Positions 17,957 to 26,515 of a DNA stretch of 64,000 nucleotides are shown here, piece after piece. Position 1 is the stretch's first letter, and the number at the start of each line of letters is the position of its first letter. The position numbers were made by a program, and so were the translations under genes. The stretch comes from an uncultured Rhodobacterales bacterium. GTDB lineage: Bacteria; Pseudomonadota; Alphaproteobacteria; Rhodobacterales; Rhodobacteraceae. The stretch lies in the NCBI GenBank assembly GCA_903845215.1, contig CAIMWI010000042.1, forward strand, positions 22,994 through 86,993, in the 5' to 3' direction. The notes below the pieces were generated by a model. It searched no databases, was not told the origin of the DNA, and saw nothing but the letters and a program-made list of their open reading frames with translations.

Positions 17957-19540
17957 ATGACTTTGAAAGATTTCTTTGTCGCTGGCCCCTATGATGACGG
18001 CGACGCGGTGACGGGGCACTATTATGAAATCGCCTCGGCCGATCCGGCGCACCCGCAGGTTTGGGGCTATACCGACCAGATCAGCTATGCCCCGGGGCAA
18101 ACCTTGGTGCTGCACGCCATGTCGTCGGCCCCCAACGCACGGGTCGAGATTTTGCGCGACGGTTTGGTGCCGCAAAGGCTGGTAGACATGCAAGTCGCCA
18201 TGCGCTTTGAACCCACACCGCAAGACTGCTCTGTCACCGGTTGCGGGTGGCCGGAACGGTTCCGTATGACCCTGCCCCACGATTGGGCATCGGGCGTTTA
18301 TGTCGTGCGCCTGACGGTGGCGGGGCATCAGTCGGACCATTTGTTCGTGCTGAAAGCCGCCAAGCCGGATGGCATTTTGTTCATCTTGGCCACAGGCACT
18401 TGGTGCGCTTATAACGATTGGGGGGGATCGAACCATTATCAGGGCATCACCGGCCCCCACCGTGCCGAGTTTGCCCCCGTGGTCAGCCTGCACCGCCCTT
18501 GGGCCAAGGGCTTTGTGCGGTGGCCTGTCGATGCCCCGCGCATCCCGCACGCCTCGCCGCTTTTATCAAAACCACGCTATCCGCATATGGATTTCGCCCG
18601 TGCCAAGGGCATTTCGAAAAAATACGCCTCGTCCGGATGGGCGGCGTTCGAACGGCCCTTTGCGCTTTGGGCCGAAGGGCAAGGGATTGGCCTGTCTTTT
18701 GCCACGCAGCACGATTTGCACGCCAACCCCGATCTGTTGGCCGGATATTCCCGCGCACTGATCGTGGGCCATGACGAATACTGGACATGGGAGATGCGCG
18801 ATCATCTGGACGCTTGGGTGCAGCAGGGCGGCGAAGTGGCGCGGTTTGCGGGCAACTTCTTTTGGCAAACGCGGCTGTCCAATGATCTGACCCAACAAAC
18901 CTGCTACAAATACGCAGCGCCCCAGAATGACCCCACCCCCGACCAAACCCGCCTGACCAGCTATTGGGATCACCCCCAAGTCGCCCGCCCCGCCGTGGCA
19001 ACCATGGGCCTGACCGGATCCATGGGCGTTTATGCGGGGTGGAGCCGCTGTGCCGCCCATGGGTCGGGCGGCTTTGCGATTTATCGGCCCGATCACTGGT
19101 CGGTTAAAGACAGCGGTCTGGGCTACGGCGATGTGCTGGGCGCTGCATCCAAAATCTTTGGCTACGAAGTCGACGGGATCGACTACACCATGACCCACGG
19201 CCTACCCTTTGCCGCCGAAAACACGGGGTTGCAGGGCGATTTGACCATCGTGGGCCTATCGCCCGCCACAACACTTGCCCATTCCACTGGCCCGCAAGAT
19301 GCTGACAATTTCATCGGCCATCTGGACGCCGAAGAGGTGGCCTTGGTGGTTTACGGGTCTGTCACCCCCGAAACACTGGGCCGCGCCAGCCGTGGCAATG
19401 GCTGCATGGCCGAATATCGTCGCGGCCTTGGCGCTGTCTATAACGCAGGCTCTTGTGAATGGGTGGCAGGGTTGATTGCCCGCGATGCGGTGGTAGAGCG
19501 CGTCACACGGCGGATCTTGACGGGACCTTGGGCCGCGTAG
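17957..19540 (+). CDS. N,N-dimethylformamidase large-subunit-like protein
   Basis: A 527-residue protein resembling the C-terminal part of the large subunit of N,N-dimethylformamidase. The GTWCAYNDWGGSNHY segment near residue 145 and the GHDEYWTWEMRD segment near 272 are the recognisable conserved patches. Known DMFase hydrolyses dimethylformamide to dimethylamine and formate and needs a small subunit. None is seen here, and this chain is shorter than the classic ~760-residue subunit. The real substrate may be another amide. It follows the MaoC-phosphotransacylase gene by nine bases. Confidence 0.75.
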   Translation: MTLKDFFVAGPYDDGDAVTGHYYEIASADPAHPQVWGYTDQISYAPGQTLVLHAMSSAPNARVEILRDGLVPQRLVDMQVAMRFEPTPQDCSVTGCGWPERFRMTLPHDWASGVYVVRLTVAGHQSDHLFVLKAAKPDGILFILATGTWCAYNDWGGSNHYQGITGPHRAEFAPVVSLHRPWAKGFVRWPVDAPRIPHASPLLSKPRYPHMDFARAKGISKKYASSGWAAFERPFALWAEGQGIGLSFATQHDLHANPDLLAGYSRALIVGHDEYWTWEMRDHLDAWVQQGGEVARFAGNFFWQTRLSNDLTQQTCYKYAAPQNDPTPDQTRLTSYWDHPQVARPAVATMGLTGSMGVYAGWSRCAAHGSGGFAIYRPDHWSVKDSGLGYGDVLGAASKIFGYEVDGIDYTMTHGLPFAAENTGLQGDLTIVGLSPATTLAHSTGPQDADNFIGHLDAEEVALVVYGSVTPETLGRASRGNGCMAEYRRGLGAVYNAGSCEWVAGLIARDAVVERVTRRILTGPWAA

Positions 19541-19541
19541 C

Positions 19542-20600
19542 TTACGCCCTAACCAAGCGGGCGACAGCGGCTGCGACCTGAGCGGTCAGTGCGGGCAGGT
19601 CGGCATCGGCCAGACTTTGGGCGTCAATCAAAACTTCGGCATGGTCAGCCCGCGCGCGGTGCTTTTCGTAACGCGGGTCGTAGTGGCGTTCCATCAAATC
19701 CTGTGCCAGCGCTTCAAACTGGCCTGACTGCGCAAGGGTGGCCCAAGCCTCAACCGTCTCATGCGAATGGGCGTGGCGCAACTGGCCGATGACGCCCAAA
19801 AGCCGCGCCTCATCGGCCACGATGTCGGCATAAGCCCGGCTGAGATAGCGTGCACGTTCGGGCAAACTCGCCGCAATCGTCACACGCGGGGCCTTGCCCA
19901 TGGCGGCCCACAACTGCGGCGGCAAGCGCAGATTGCCGACCTTGGCACTTTCCGCCTCCACCACCAAGGGACGGGTCGGGTCTAACCGCGACAGCGCCAT
20001 GGCCAGCGCGCCTTCGAATGCCTTTTGCGAGGGTTGGCCATGGGCGGTGTGGCCAAACAACGACCCGCGATGGCCCGCAAGGCCCTCTAGATCAATCACC
20101 TGTACGCCTTGGGCCACCAAAAGGTGCAAAATTGCCGTTTTGGCTGTGCCCGTGTTGCCATCCAGCACCACCAGCGGTGATGCGACGGGCGTGTCGTACA
20201 GCTGCTTGACCACCAAGGCCCGCCAGCTTTTGTACCCGCCCGCAATCGTCTCAACCCGCCAACCGATCTGTGCGAGGATCGTGGCAAACGACCCCGACCT
20301 TTGCCCGCCGCGCCAGCAATAGACCAAGGGCCGCCAGCCGCCGCCCATCTCGGCAAGTGGGCCTTCCAAGTGGGCTGCCACATTGCGTGCCACCAAGGCC
20401 CCGCCCAGTTTGCGTGCCCTAAAGGGCGAGATTTGCTTGTAAATCGTGCCCACCTGCGCGCGTTCCTCATCGCTTAGAACGGGCAGGCTGATGGCCCCGG
20501 GCAGATGGTCTTCGGCATATTCGGCAGGGGCGCGAGCGTCGATGAGTGTATCAAAGCCCAAGGTTGCAAGATCGGAAAGTGAGGTGAGGGTGACTGCCAT
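19542..20600 (-). CDS. mnmH: tRNA 2-selenouridine synthase
   Basis: A 352-residue protein with an N-terminal rhodanese domain, active-site Cys at about residue 95 in YCWRGGQRSGS. A P-loop domain with GNTGTAKT follows at about residue 148. MnmH (SelU/YbbB) geranylates and then selenates 2-thiouridine at the tRNA wobble position using selenophosphate. The matching SelD is 12 kb away in this window. It is convergent with the dimethylformamidase-like gene, with one base between stops. Confidence 0.95.
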   Translation of the reverse strand: MAVTLTSLSDLATLGFDTLIDARAPAEYAEDHLPGAISLPVLSDEERAQVGTIYKQISPFRARKLGGALVARNVAAHLEGPLAEMGGGWRPLVYCWRGGQRSGSFATILAQIGWRVETIAGGYKSWRALVVKQLYDTPVASPLVVLDGNTGTAKTAILHLLVAQGVQVIDLEGLAGHRGSLFGHTAHGQPSQKAFEGALAMALSRLDPTRPLVVEAESAKVGNLRLPPQLWAAMGKAPRVTIAASLPERARYLSRAYADIVADEARLLGVIGQLRHAHSHETVEAWATLAQSGQFEALAQDLMERHYDPRYEKHRARADHAEVLIDAQSLADADLPALTAQVAAAVARLVRA

Positions 20601-20639
20601 GTGATCTGTCTATCAGCCCGCGCCCCAAGGTGAAAGCCG

Positions 20640-21821
20640 TTAGAACCCCGCTTCCAACTTGTCCAGCAAGGCGGCCATCATCGCCTCGCACCGCGCCATT
20701 TGTTCAAGGCTGACATATTCGTCAGGCTTATGCCCCTGCGCCATAGACCCCGGCCCGCAGATCACCGTGGGAATGCCAAGGCGGGCGTCAAAAAGCCCGC
20801 CTTCGGTGCCAAAGGCCACTTTCATCGTGCCATTCGCCCCGGTCAACGCTTTGACGAAACTGACCACGGCTGCGTCAGATTTGGTGCCAAGGCCGGGGTA
20901 ATCCCATTGCCGCTCGATGGTGATCGCGGCTTCGGGGAAGGTCGCGCGCAAGGGGGCGCAGATGGTTTCGGCGGCTTGGCGCAGGCGGGTGATCAAAACC
21001 TCGGGGTCGTCTTCGGCGACCGAGCGGATTTCGAAATCCAGCGTGGCGGTGTTGGGCACGATGTTGACCTGCACCCCGCCCGCCATTTTGCCCACATGCA
21101 GCGTGGTATAGGGCACATCATAATCGCCGTCCTGAACCCCGTTCAGCGCCACATCTGCTTGCAACGCCCGCACCGCGCCAATGAAATCGGCGGCCAGATG
21201 CAGGGCGTTCAGCGCCATAGGGGCAAGGGCGGAATGCCCCTCGCGGCCGATGCAGGTGGCGCGCAAGGCGATCTTGCCCTTGTGGCCGGTTGCCACCTGC
21301 ATTCCGGTAGGTTCGCCCACGATGCAAAAGCGCGGGCGGATCGGGGCAGATTGCAGCATCGTGATGAGCGAGCGCACACCCATGCAGCCGATTTCCTCAT
21401 CATAAGACAGCGCCAGATGCAGCGGCACGGCCAAGGGGCGGCCCGCTTTGGTGCGCTCGCCGGCAGCGATCATCGTGGCGATGGCAGCGGCGCAAAAACC
21501 TTTCATATCAGCCGCACCGCGCCCATATAGACGGCCATTTTCTTCGGTCAAAACAAAGGGCGGATAGGTCCAAGCTTGCCCCTCGACCGGGACCACATCG
21601 GTGTGGCCCGACAGCATGACCCCGCCCCCCCCTTGGCCCACGGTGGCGTAAAGGTTGGCCTTGGTGCCCGTAGTGTCGGGGATCAGGGTGGCGTCAATGC
21701 CCGCCTCGGCCAGCATTGCCACCACATAGTTCATCAGTGCGACGTTGGGCTTGGCGCTGACCGTATCAAAGCCGATCAGGCGGGCAAAGATATCGCGGGT
21801 GCGTTGGGTGATCTGGGTCAA
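20640..21821 (-). CDS. argE: Acetylornithine deacetylase (ArgE-type M20 peptidase)
   Basis: A 393-residue M20 metallopeptidase. Metal and catalytic motifs are SGHTDVVPV (His and the following Asp), GRGAADMKGF (bridging Asp), YDEEIGC (Glu pair) and VGEPTG. A dimerisation lid domain lies in the middle. ArgE-type enzymes release ornithine from N-acetylornithine; a related N-acyl amino acid deacylase role remains possible. The start is a TTG at 21821, supported by AGGAG seven bases upstream and by family alignment; a longer open frame upstream has no such support. Confidence 0.88.
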   Translation of the reverse strand: MTQITQRTRDIFARLIGFDTVSAKPNVALMNYVVAMLAEAGIDATLIPDTTGTKANLYATVGQGGGGVMLSGHTDVVPVEGQAWTYPPFVLTEENGRLYGRGAADMKGFCAAAIATMIAAGERTKAGRPLAVPLHLALSYDEEIGCMGVRSLITMLQSAPIRPRFCIVGEPTGMQVATGHKGKIALRATCIGREGHSALAPMALNALHLAADFIGAVRALQADVALNGVQDGDYDVPYTTLHVGKMAGGVQVNIVPNTATLDFEIRSVAEDDPEVLITRLRQAAETICAPLRATFPEAAITIERQWDYPGLGTKSDAAVVSFVKALTGANGTMKVAFGTEGGLFDARLGIPTVICGPGSMAQGHKPDEYVSLEQMARCEAMMAALLDKLEAGF

Positions 21822-21995
21822 GGCGCGCTCCTGTCGTTTGGGGCAGATAAGCGCAACGGTGCGGTGAGGGGAAGGGTTGCGGGCAAAAGATATGCCCCAA
21901 CCCTGCCACGCAAACGTGACCTTGCGGCAGGCGCATTGCAAGGTGACGCAGACCGCGCAACGCCCTATCTGTGACCGTTCAACGCCGAGGATCCC

Positions 21996-23432
21996 ATGCC
22001 CCAAACCCGCCGCCAATTCCTGACCGCCACCGCTGGCTTGGCCCTGCTGCCCACCCTACCCCGCATCGGGTTCGCAGCCCCCGCAGCGCAGCTGACGGTA
22101 GCGTCGCGCCAGCTAGAGGTGCTGGGCAAGGCCGCGACGGTTTATGGCATCACCGGACCAGACGGCAAACCCGGCCTGATGGCGCGCGAGGGTGAGCGGT
22201 TTCGCGGCCTTGTCGACAACCAGTCGGGCGAGGATTTGATCTTGCACTGGCACGGGCAAGTCTTGGCGCGCAACACCGACGACCGCACCCGCCCCAATGG
22301 CGGCGTCCATCCCACGGGCACACAAGAGGCTTACGATTTTCCCCTGACGGCGGGCACCCATTGGATGCATTCGCACACCCTGTCAGAGCAACAACTGCTG
22401 GCAGCCCCCATGGTGACGGTCGAGGCGGATGCAGGCGATGTACCCCAAGCCGTGATCATGCTGCACGACTTTTCCTTCCGCCCGCCCGCCGAGATTGCGG
22501 CAGGGTTGATGACAGCCCAAGGCCATCACATGGGCGGGATGGATATGGGGGGAATGGATATGTCAGGCATGAAGATGGGGGGCATGAAGATGGGGGCCAC
22601 CGAAATGTCTGGCATGGCCATGGGCGGCATGACCCATGCCAATGATGTCGACTATGACGCCTATCTTGCCAATGATCGCACGCTGGCCGACCCCGATGTG
22701 ATCGCCGTGCAATCCGGCCCCGTCCGCCTGCGCATCATCAACGGCGCAACCGCCACGGCCTTTTGGATTAGCGCAGGCGGCTTGGCTGCACAGGTTGTAG
22801 CGGTGGATGGGAACAAGGTCGCCCCGATTGCCCGCGCCAGCATCCCCTTGGCGCAAGGACAGCGGGTGGACCTGCTGGTGCAGATCCCGCCGGAAGGAGG
22901 GGCTTTTCCGATCTTGGCGCAGGTGGAAAACGCTGTGATGCAGACGGGCGTGATCTTGGCCACATCAGGGGCCAAGATCGCAAATGTGCCAGTATTGGCC
23001 GAAAATCCTGCCCCATTTGTCGACTTGACGTTCGATTCAAGCCTGTCAGCCGAATTCCCACTGCTCGCCAGACCGACTGATGCCATGCTGCACATCGCCT
23101 TGGGGATGGAACCGGGTTACCGCTGGACAATCAACGGCGCTGCCCACGGCGAGGCCGCGCCCCTACAAGCAGCCCTTGGATCGCGGGTCGAGATGATGTT
23201 CATGAACCCCACCATGATGATGCACCCGATGCACCTGCACGGCCATCATTTTCAGGTGGTCGACCTTGGCCTTGGCCGCTTTAACGGCCCAAGGCGCGAT
23301 GTGGTCATGGTGCCACCCGGCGGGATGGTGACGGTGGCCGTTGATTTCGACAAGGCGGGAGAGTGGTATTTGCACTGCCACCACTTGTATCACATGGCAA
23401 GCGGGATGATGACGTCAGTGACCGTGGCCTAA
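21996..23432 (+). CDS. Multicopper oxidase, Met-rich, Tat-exported
   Basis: A 478-residue periplasmic multicopper oxidase. The N terminus has a twin-arginine signal (TRRQFL then a hydrophobic stretch to about residue 28). The copper motifs are HWHG, HSH, HPMHLHGHHF and HCHHLYHMASGMM, covering type 1, 2 and 3 sites. Residues ~170-210 form a Met/Gly-rich loop with repeated MGGM units, like the copper-binding regions of CopA/CueO enzymes. It probably oxidises Cu(I) or other metals in copper defence. GAGGA precedes the ATG. No copper pump is adjacent. Confidence 0.9.
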   Translation: MPQTRRQFLTATAGLALLPTLPRIGFAAPAAQLTVASRQLEVLGKAATVYGITGPDGKPGLMAREGERFRGLVDNQSGEDLILHWHGQVLARNTDDRTRPNGGVHPTGTQEAYDFPLTAGTHWMHSHTLSEQQLLAAPMVTVEADAGDVPQAVIMLHDFSFRPPAEIAAGLMTAQGHHMGGMDMGGMDMSGMKMGGMKMGATEMSGMAMGGMTHANDVDYDAYLANDRTLADPDVIAVQSGPVRLRIINGATATAFWISAGGLAAQVVAVDGNKVAPIARASIPLAQGQRVDLLVQIPPEGGAFPILAQVENAVMQTGVILATSGAKIANVPVLAENPAPFVDLTFDSSLSAEFPLLARPTDAMLHIALGMEPGYRWTINGAAHGEAAPLQAALGSRVEMMFMNPTMMMHPMHLHGHHFQVVDLGLGRFNGPRRDVVMVPPGGMVTVAVDFDKAGEWYLHCHHLYHMASGMMTSVTVA

Positions 23433-23442
23433 GGCCAAAAGC

Positions 23443-23475
23443 AAACGGCGCAGGGCTGACCCGGCGCCGTTTCGT
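23443..23475. terminator. Hairpin between convergent multicopper oxidase and dehydrogenase genes
   Basis: AAACGGCGC (23443-23451) pairs with GCGCCGTTT (23464-23472) around a 12-base loop. The A/T ends on each side allow use from either strand. It lies 10 bases after the oxidase stop and 20 bases from the end of the dehydrogenase gene. Confidence 0.65.
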
Positions 23476-23492
23476 TTGACCTGAAGGTCAAG

Positions 23493-24497
23493 TCAACCAG
23501 TGATTTCCGACAGTTTCACCGTGCGACCCTCTTTGACCGACAGCAAAGCAGCTTCCGCCAAGGCCAAAGCTGCCAAGCCATCCTCGCCCGAGGGGGCTGC
23601 GGCTTTCTTGGCACCAACCGCGTCAACAAAGGCGGTGATTTCGGCGGCGTAGGCTTCGGTGTAGCGGGTCATGAAAAAGTCGTGCAGCGGCGGGCGGGTG
23701 TAGCCCGACCCGTTGGCCAGTTCGATCGACACAGGTCGCTGGTTTTCCGCCGAAACCACGCCTTTGGACCCATGCACTTCGATACGCTGGTCGTAGCCAT
23801 AGGTCGCGCGGCGCGAGTTTGATATCAGGGCCATCTTGCCCGTGGCGGTTTTCAGCATCACCTGAACCGAGTCACTGTCACCGGCCTTGCCAATGGCAGG
23901 GTCAACCAGCACGGCAGCCATTGCGGACACTTCCGTCACTTCCTCGCCCAGCAAAAAGCGCGCCATGTCGAAATCATGGATCGTCATATCGCGGAAAATC
24001 CCGCCCGAGCGGGCGATATAGTCCAACGGCGGTGCCCCCGGATCGCGCGAAGTGATCGTGACCATCTCGACATCGCCGACCGAGCCTTTGTCAATCTCGG
24101 CCCGAACGGCCATGAAATGCGGGTCAAAGCGGCGGTTAAAGCCCACCATCAGCGTGCCTTTGTTGGCGCGCACGACCTTCAGGCAGGCTTTCACCCGGTC
24201 CAGCGACAGATCGATGGGCTTTTCACAGAACACGGCTTTGCCCGCATTTGTGAACTGCTCGATCAGGTCGGCATGGGTGTCTGTGGGCGTGCAGATCACC
24301 ACAGCGTCAATGTCAGAGGCGGCCAAGATCTGCGCAATCGTGCGCACGTCGCAGCCGTATTGATCAGCAATGGCTTGGGCCGCAGGGGCCATAGCATCGG
24401 CCACAGCCACCAGTTTGGCCTTGGGGTTGGCGGTGACCGCCTTGGCATGCACCTTGCCGATACGGCCAGCGCCCAAAAGCCCGAAACGCAGAGTCAT
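23493..24497 (-). CDS. Inositol 2-dehydrogenase-like oxidoreductase (IolG/MocA type)
   Basis: A 334-residue GFO/IDH/MocA family protein. It has an NAD-binding Rossmann start (LLGAGRIGKVHAKAV), the conserved EKP motif (FCEKPIDLS) and the active-site region GGIFRDMTIHDFDMARFLLG with its Asp and His. It probably oxidises a hydroxyl of inositol or a derivative to the keto form. It is the last gene of the operon TIM-barrel, substrate-binding protein, permease, ATPase, dehydrogenase. In rhizopine catabolism MocA belongs to this family. Confidence 0.88.
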   Translation of the reverse strand: MTLRFGLLGAGRIGKVHAKAVTANPKAKLVAVADAMAPAAQAIADQYGCDVRTIAQILAASDIDAVVICTPTDTHADLIEQFTNAGKAVFCEKPIDLSLDRVKACLKVVRANKGTLMVGFNRRFDPHFMAVRAEIDKGSVGDVEMVTITSRDPGAPPLDYIARSGGIFRDMTIHDFDMARFLLGEEVTEVSAMAAVLVDPAIGKAGDSDSVQVMLKTATGKMALISNSRRATYGYDQRIEVHGSKGVVSAENQRPVSIELANGSGYTRPPLHDFFMTRYTEAYAAEITAFVDAVGAKKAAAPSGEDGLAALALAEAALLSVKEGRTVKLSEITG

Positions 24498-24512
24498 GAT
24501 AGTTCCCTTTCC

Positions 24513-25280
24513 TCAGGCAAATGCCCCGTCGGCATTGCCTTTCACACCGGTGATATAGCTTACAATGTCATTGCCATCGGTCTCGTCGCGCTTGAGCGAG
24601 GCCACGATCCGCCCGCGACGGAATACAACGATCCGGTCCACAAGATCAAACACTTGCCGCAGATTATGGCTGACCAGAACCATTGGGATGCCGCGTTCTT
24701 TCAGGCCGCGGATGATGTTTTCCACTTGGGCGGTTTCTTGCACGCCCAAAGCGGCGGTGGGTTCATCCATAATGACCAGTTTGGACGCAAAGGCCGCCGT
24801 CCTTGCAATAGCGACGCATTGGCGCTGCCCGCCCGACATGTTGCGGATCGGGTTGTCGACATTGGGGATTTTCACCGCCGTTGTCTTTAGCGCCTCCATC
24901 GTGCGGTCGCGCATGGCTTTGCGGTCAAGCCACGAAAACGGGCCAAGACGGAACTTGAAGATCTCGCGCCCCAAAAACAGGTTCGAGGGCACGTCCAGAT
25001 CATCGGCCAAGGCCAAGGTCTGAAACACCGTTTCAATCCCCGCCTCGCGCGCATCTAGCGGGCCTGCGTGGGTGACCTCTTTGCCGTCAAAGAAAATCTG
25101 ACCGGCTGTGCGTTGTTCAACGGCGGTAATCTGGCGCACAAAGGTGGATTTGCCCGCCCCGTTATCGCCCACCACAGCCACATGTTCGCCCGCGTGAAGG
25201 ATGAAATTGGCGTCGTCCAGTGCTTGCACGCCGCCGTAGTGCTTTGTCAGGCCGCGTGTTTCCAGGATGATATCGCTCAT
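24513..25280 (-). CDS. Sugar-type ABC transporter ATP-binding protein
   Basis: A 255-residue single ATPase domain. Walker A is GDNGAGKS, the signature is MSGGQRQ, Walker B is LVIMDEPT and the switch is VSHN. Single-domain ATPases of this length serve the FrcA/CUT2 kind of carbohydrate importer, unlike the double-domain RbsA/XylG. It is three bases from the permease gene and is part of the same operon. Confidence 0.93.
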   Translation of the reverse strand: MSDIILETRGLTKHYGGVQALDDANFILHAGEHVAVVGDNGAGKSTFVRQITAVEQRTAGQIFFDGKEVTHAGPLDAREAGIETVFQTLALADDLDVPSNLFLGREIFKFRLGPFSWLDRKAMRDRTMEALKTTAVKIPNVDNPIRNMSGGQRQCVAIARTAAFASKLVIMDEPTAALGVQETAQVENIIRGLKERGIPMVLVSHNLRQVFDLVDRIVVFRRGRIVASLKRDETDGNDIVSYITGVKGNADGAFA

Positions 25281-25283
25281 GGC

Positions 25284-26405
25284 TTAGCCCCTCGTCCGGT
25301 TTTTCTGACGCCATTGATCCAAGATCACGGCCCCCACGATGATCGCGCCCTTCACCATCTCTTGGTAATAGGCATCCAACTTGATCGAGGTGAAGCCCGA
25401 GATGATCACCGAAAAGATCGCAGCCCCCAGAACCGTACCCACAATCGACCCGCGCCCACCCGACAGGCTGACGCCGCCGATGACGGCCATGGCGATGGCG
25501 TCAAGTTCGTACATCATCCCCATGCCCGCCTGTGCGGTCAGGTTCTTGGATGTAAGCAGCACCGCCGACACCCCCGCCAGCATGCCCGCAATCGTATAGA
25601 CCAGCACCTTATGGCGGTCGACATTGATCCCCGACATCCGCGCCGCCGCCTCGTTCGAGCCGATGGCATAGGTGTGCTTGCCGTACAGCGTGTAAATCAT
25701 GATCACTTGGAACAGCACCGCAAGGGCCACAAAAACCACGGCGGGGTTTTGCCCATCCCAGTGCAACAGGCCAAAGGTCAGGGTACCCAGCAAATCGCCG
25801 TTTGACACCGTGGCGTAGGTTTCTGTCGGGAAAGACACCGGCGTGCCGTTTGACCACCAGCGCGATGCACCGCGCGCCGACACCATCATGCCCAAAGTGG
25901 CGATAAAAGGCGGAATTTTGGTATAGGCGACCAACAAGCCGTTGATAAAGCCAGCAAAAATGCCACAGCCCAAGCCTACTACGATGGGCACGATAACGGG
26001 AAGGTCCATCCACTCTGGCCCAAAGACAGCCTTGGGGTTGGGGTTGCCGTTCACAAGGGCTGTTTGTGCAAAGCTCATGGTGATCATGGCGGTGGCCCCG
26101 ACCAAAGAGCCGGACGACAGATCAATCCCGCCCAGAATGATCACTTGGGTCACACCCAAAGCAATGATGCCCGTAATGGCCACCTGCAAAATCATAATGT
26201 CCAGCCGTTGCTGGTTGAACAGGCCCGGCACATTGTCGCGCAGGTTGAACAGGAAGCTGGTTCCGTTCAGGCGATTCAACACCTCAAAAACGACGACGAT
26301 AAAGATCAAAGCGGCAAAGATATTCCATTCGTTGGCCCGCGCGCGTTTGGACGCGTCGTATTTCAGGCCACCTAGTCCCGTTGGCTGTGATGTCGGTTTT
26401 GACAT
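25284..26405 (-). CDS. Sugar-type ABC transporter permease
   Basis: A 373-residue integral membrane protein of the BPD_transp_2/CUT2 group with about ten membrane segments. It contains the characteristic GGIDLSSGSLVG and GGVSLSGGRGSI loops. It forms the channel for an inositol- or pentose-type substrate. The ATG at 26405 has GGGAGGGG upstream. It lies 110 bases downstream of the binding-protein gene, and that gap holds a perfect 10-bp hairpin likely to lower permease expression relative to the binding protein. Confidence 0.93.
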   Translation of the reverse strand: MSKPTSQPTGLGGLKYDASKRARANEWNIFAALIFIVVVFEVLNRLNGTSFLFNLRDNVPGLFNQQRLDIMILQVAITGIIALGVTQVIILGGIDLSSGSLVGATAMITMSFAQTALVNGNPNPKAVFGPEWMDLPVIVPIVVGLGCGIFAGFINGLLVAYTKIPPFIATLGMMVSARGASRWWSNGTPVSFPTETYATVSNGDLLGTLTFGLLHWDGQNPAVVFVALAVLFQVIMIYTLYGKHTYAIGSNEAAARMSGINVDRHKVLVYTIAGMLAGVSAVLLTSKNLTAQAGMGMMYELDAIAMAVIGGVSLSGGRGSIVGTVLGAAIFSVIISGFTSIKLDAYYQEMVKGAIIVGAVILDQWRQKNRTRG

Positions 26406-26471
26406 GACCACCCCTCCCCTGATTTCCCTGATGGATGATACTGCCCGATCTTGGCCGTCAGGCAAGCAAAA

Positions 26472-26497
26472 TGGGGGCGGCTGATGTGCCGCCCCCA
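26472..26497 (-). promoter_or_regulatory. Intercistronic hairpin between binding-protein and permease genes
   Basis: A perfect 10-bp stem, TGGGGGCGGC (26472-26481) with GCCGCCCCCA (26488-26497), encloses a 6-base loop. It sits just after the binding-protein stop inside the operon. Such hairpins commonly stabilise the upstream message and reduce read-through into permease and ATPase genes; that role is inferred here. Confidence 0.6.
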
Positions 26498-26515
26498 CCC
26501 TGCGTCAGATGCAGA

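Noticed and set aside
17522..18550. A 342-codon minus-strand frame opposite the phosphotransacylase and dimethylformamidase-like genes
   Set aside because: Antisense to strong coding regions, no domain, no ribosome site.
20700..21530. A 276-codon plus-strand frame opposite argE
   Set aside because: Low-complexity His/Gly/Arg-rich product, antisense to a clear M20 peptidase.
22500..22640. A DNA-level tandem repeat in the multicopper oxidase gene
   Set aside because: The repetition is explained by the Met/Gly-rich copper-binding loop of the protein; the DNA units are imperfect and stay in frame.
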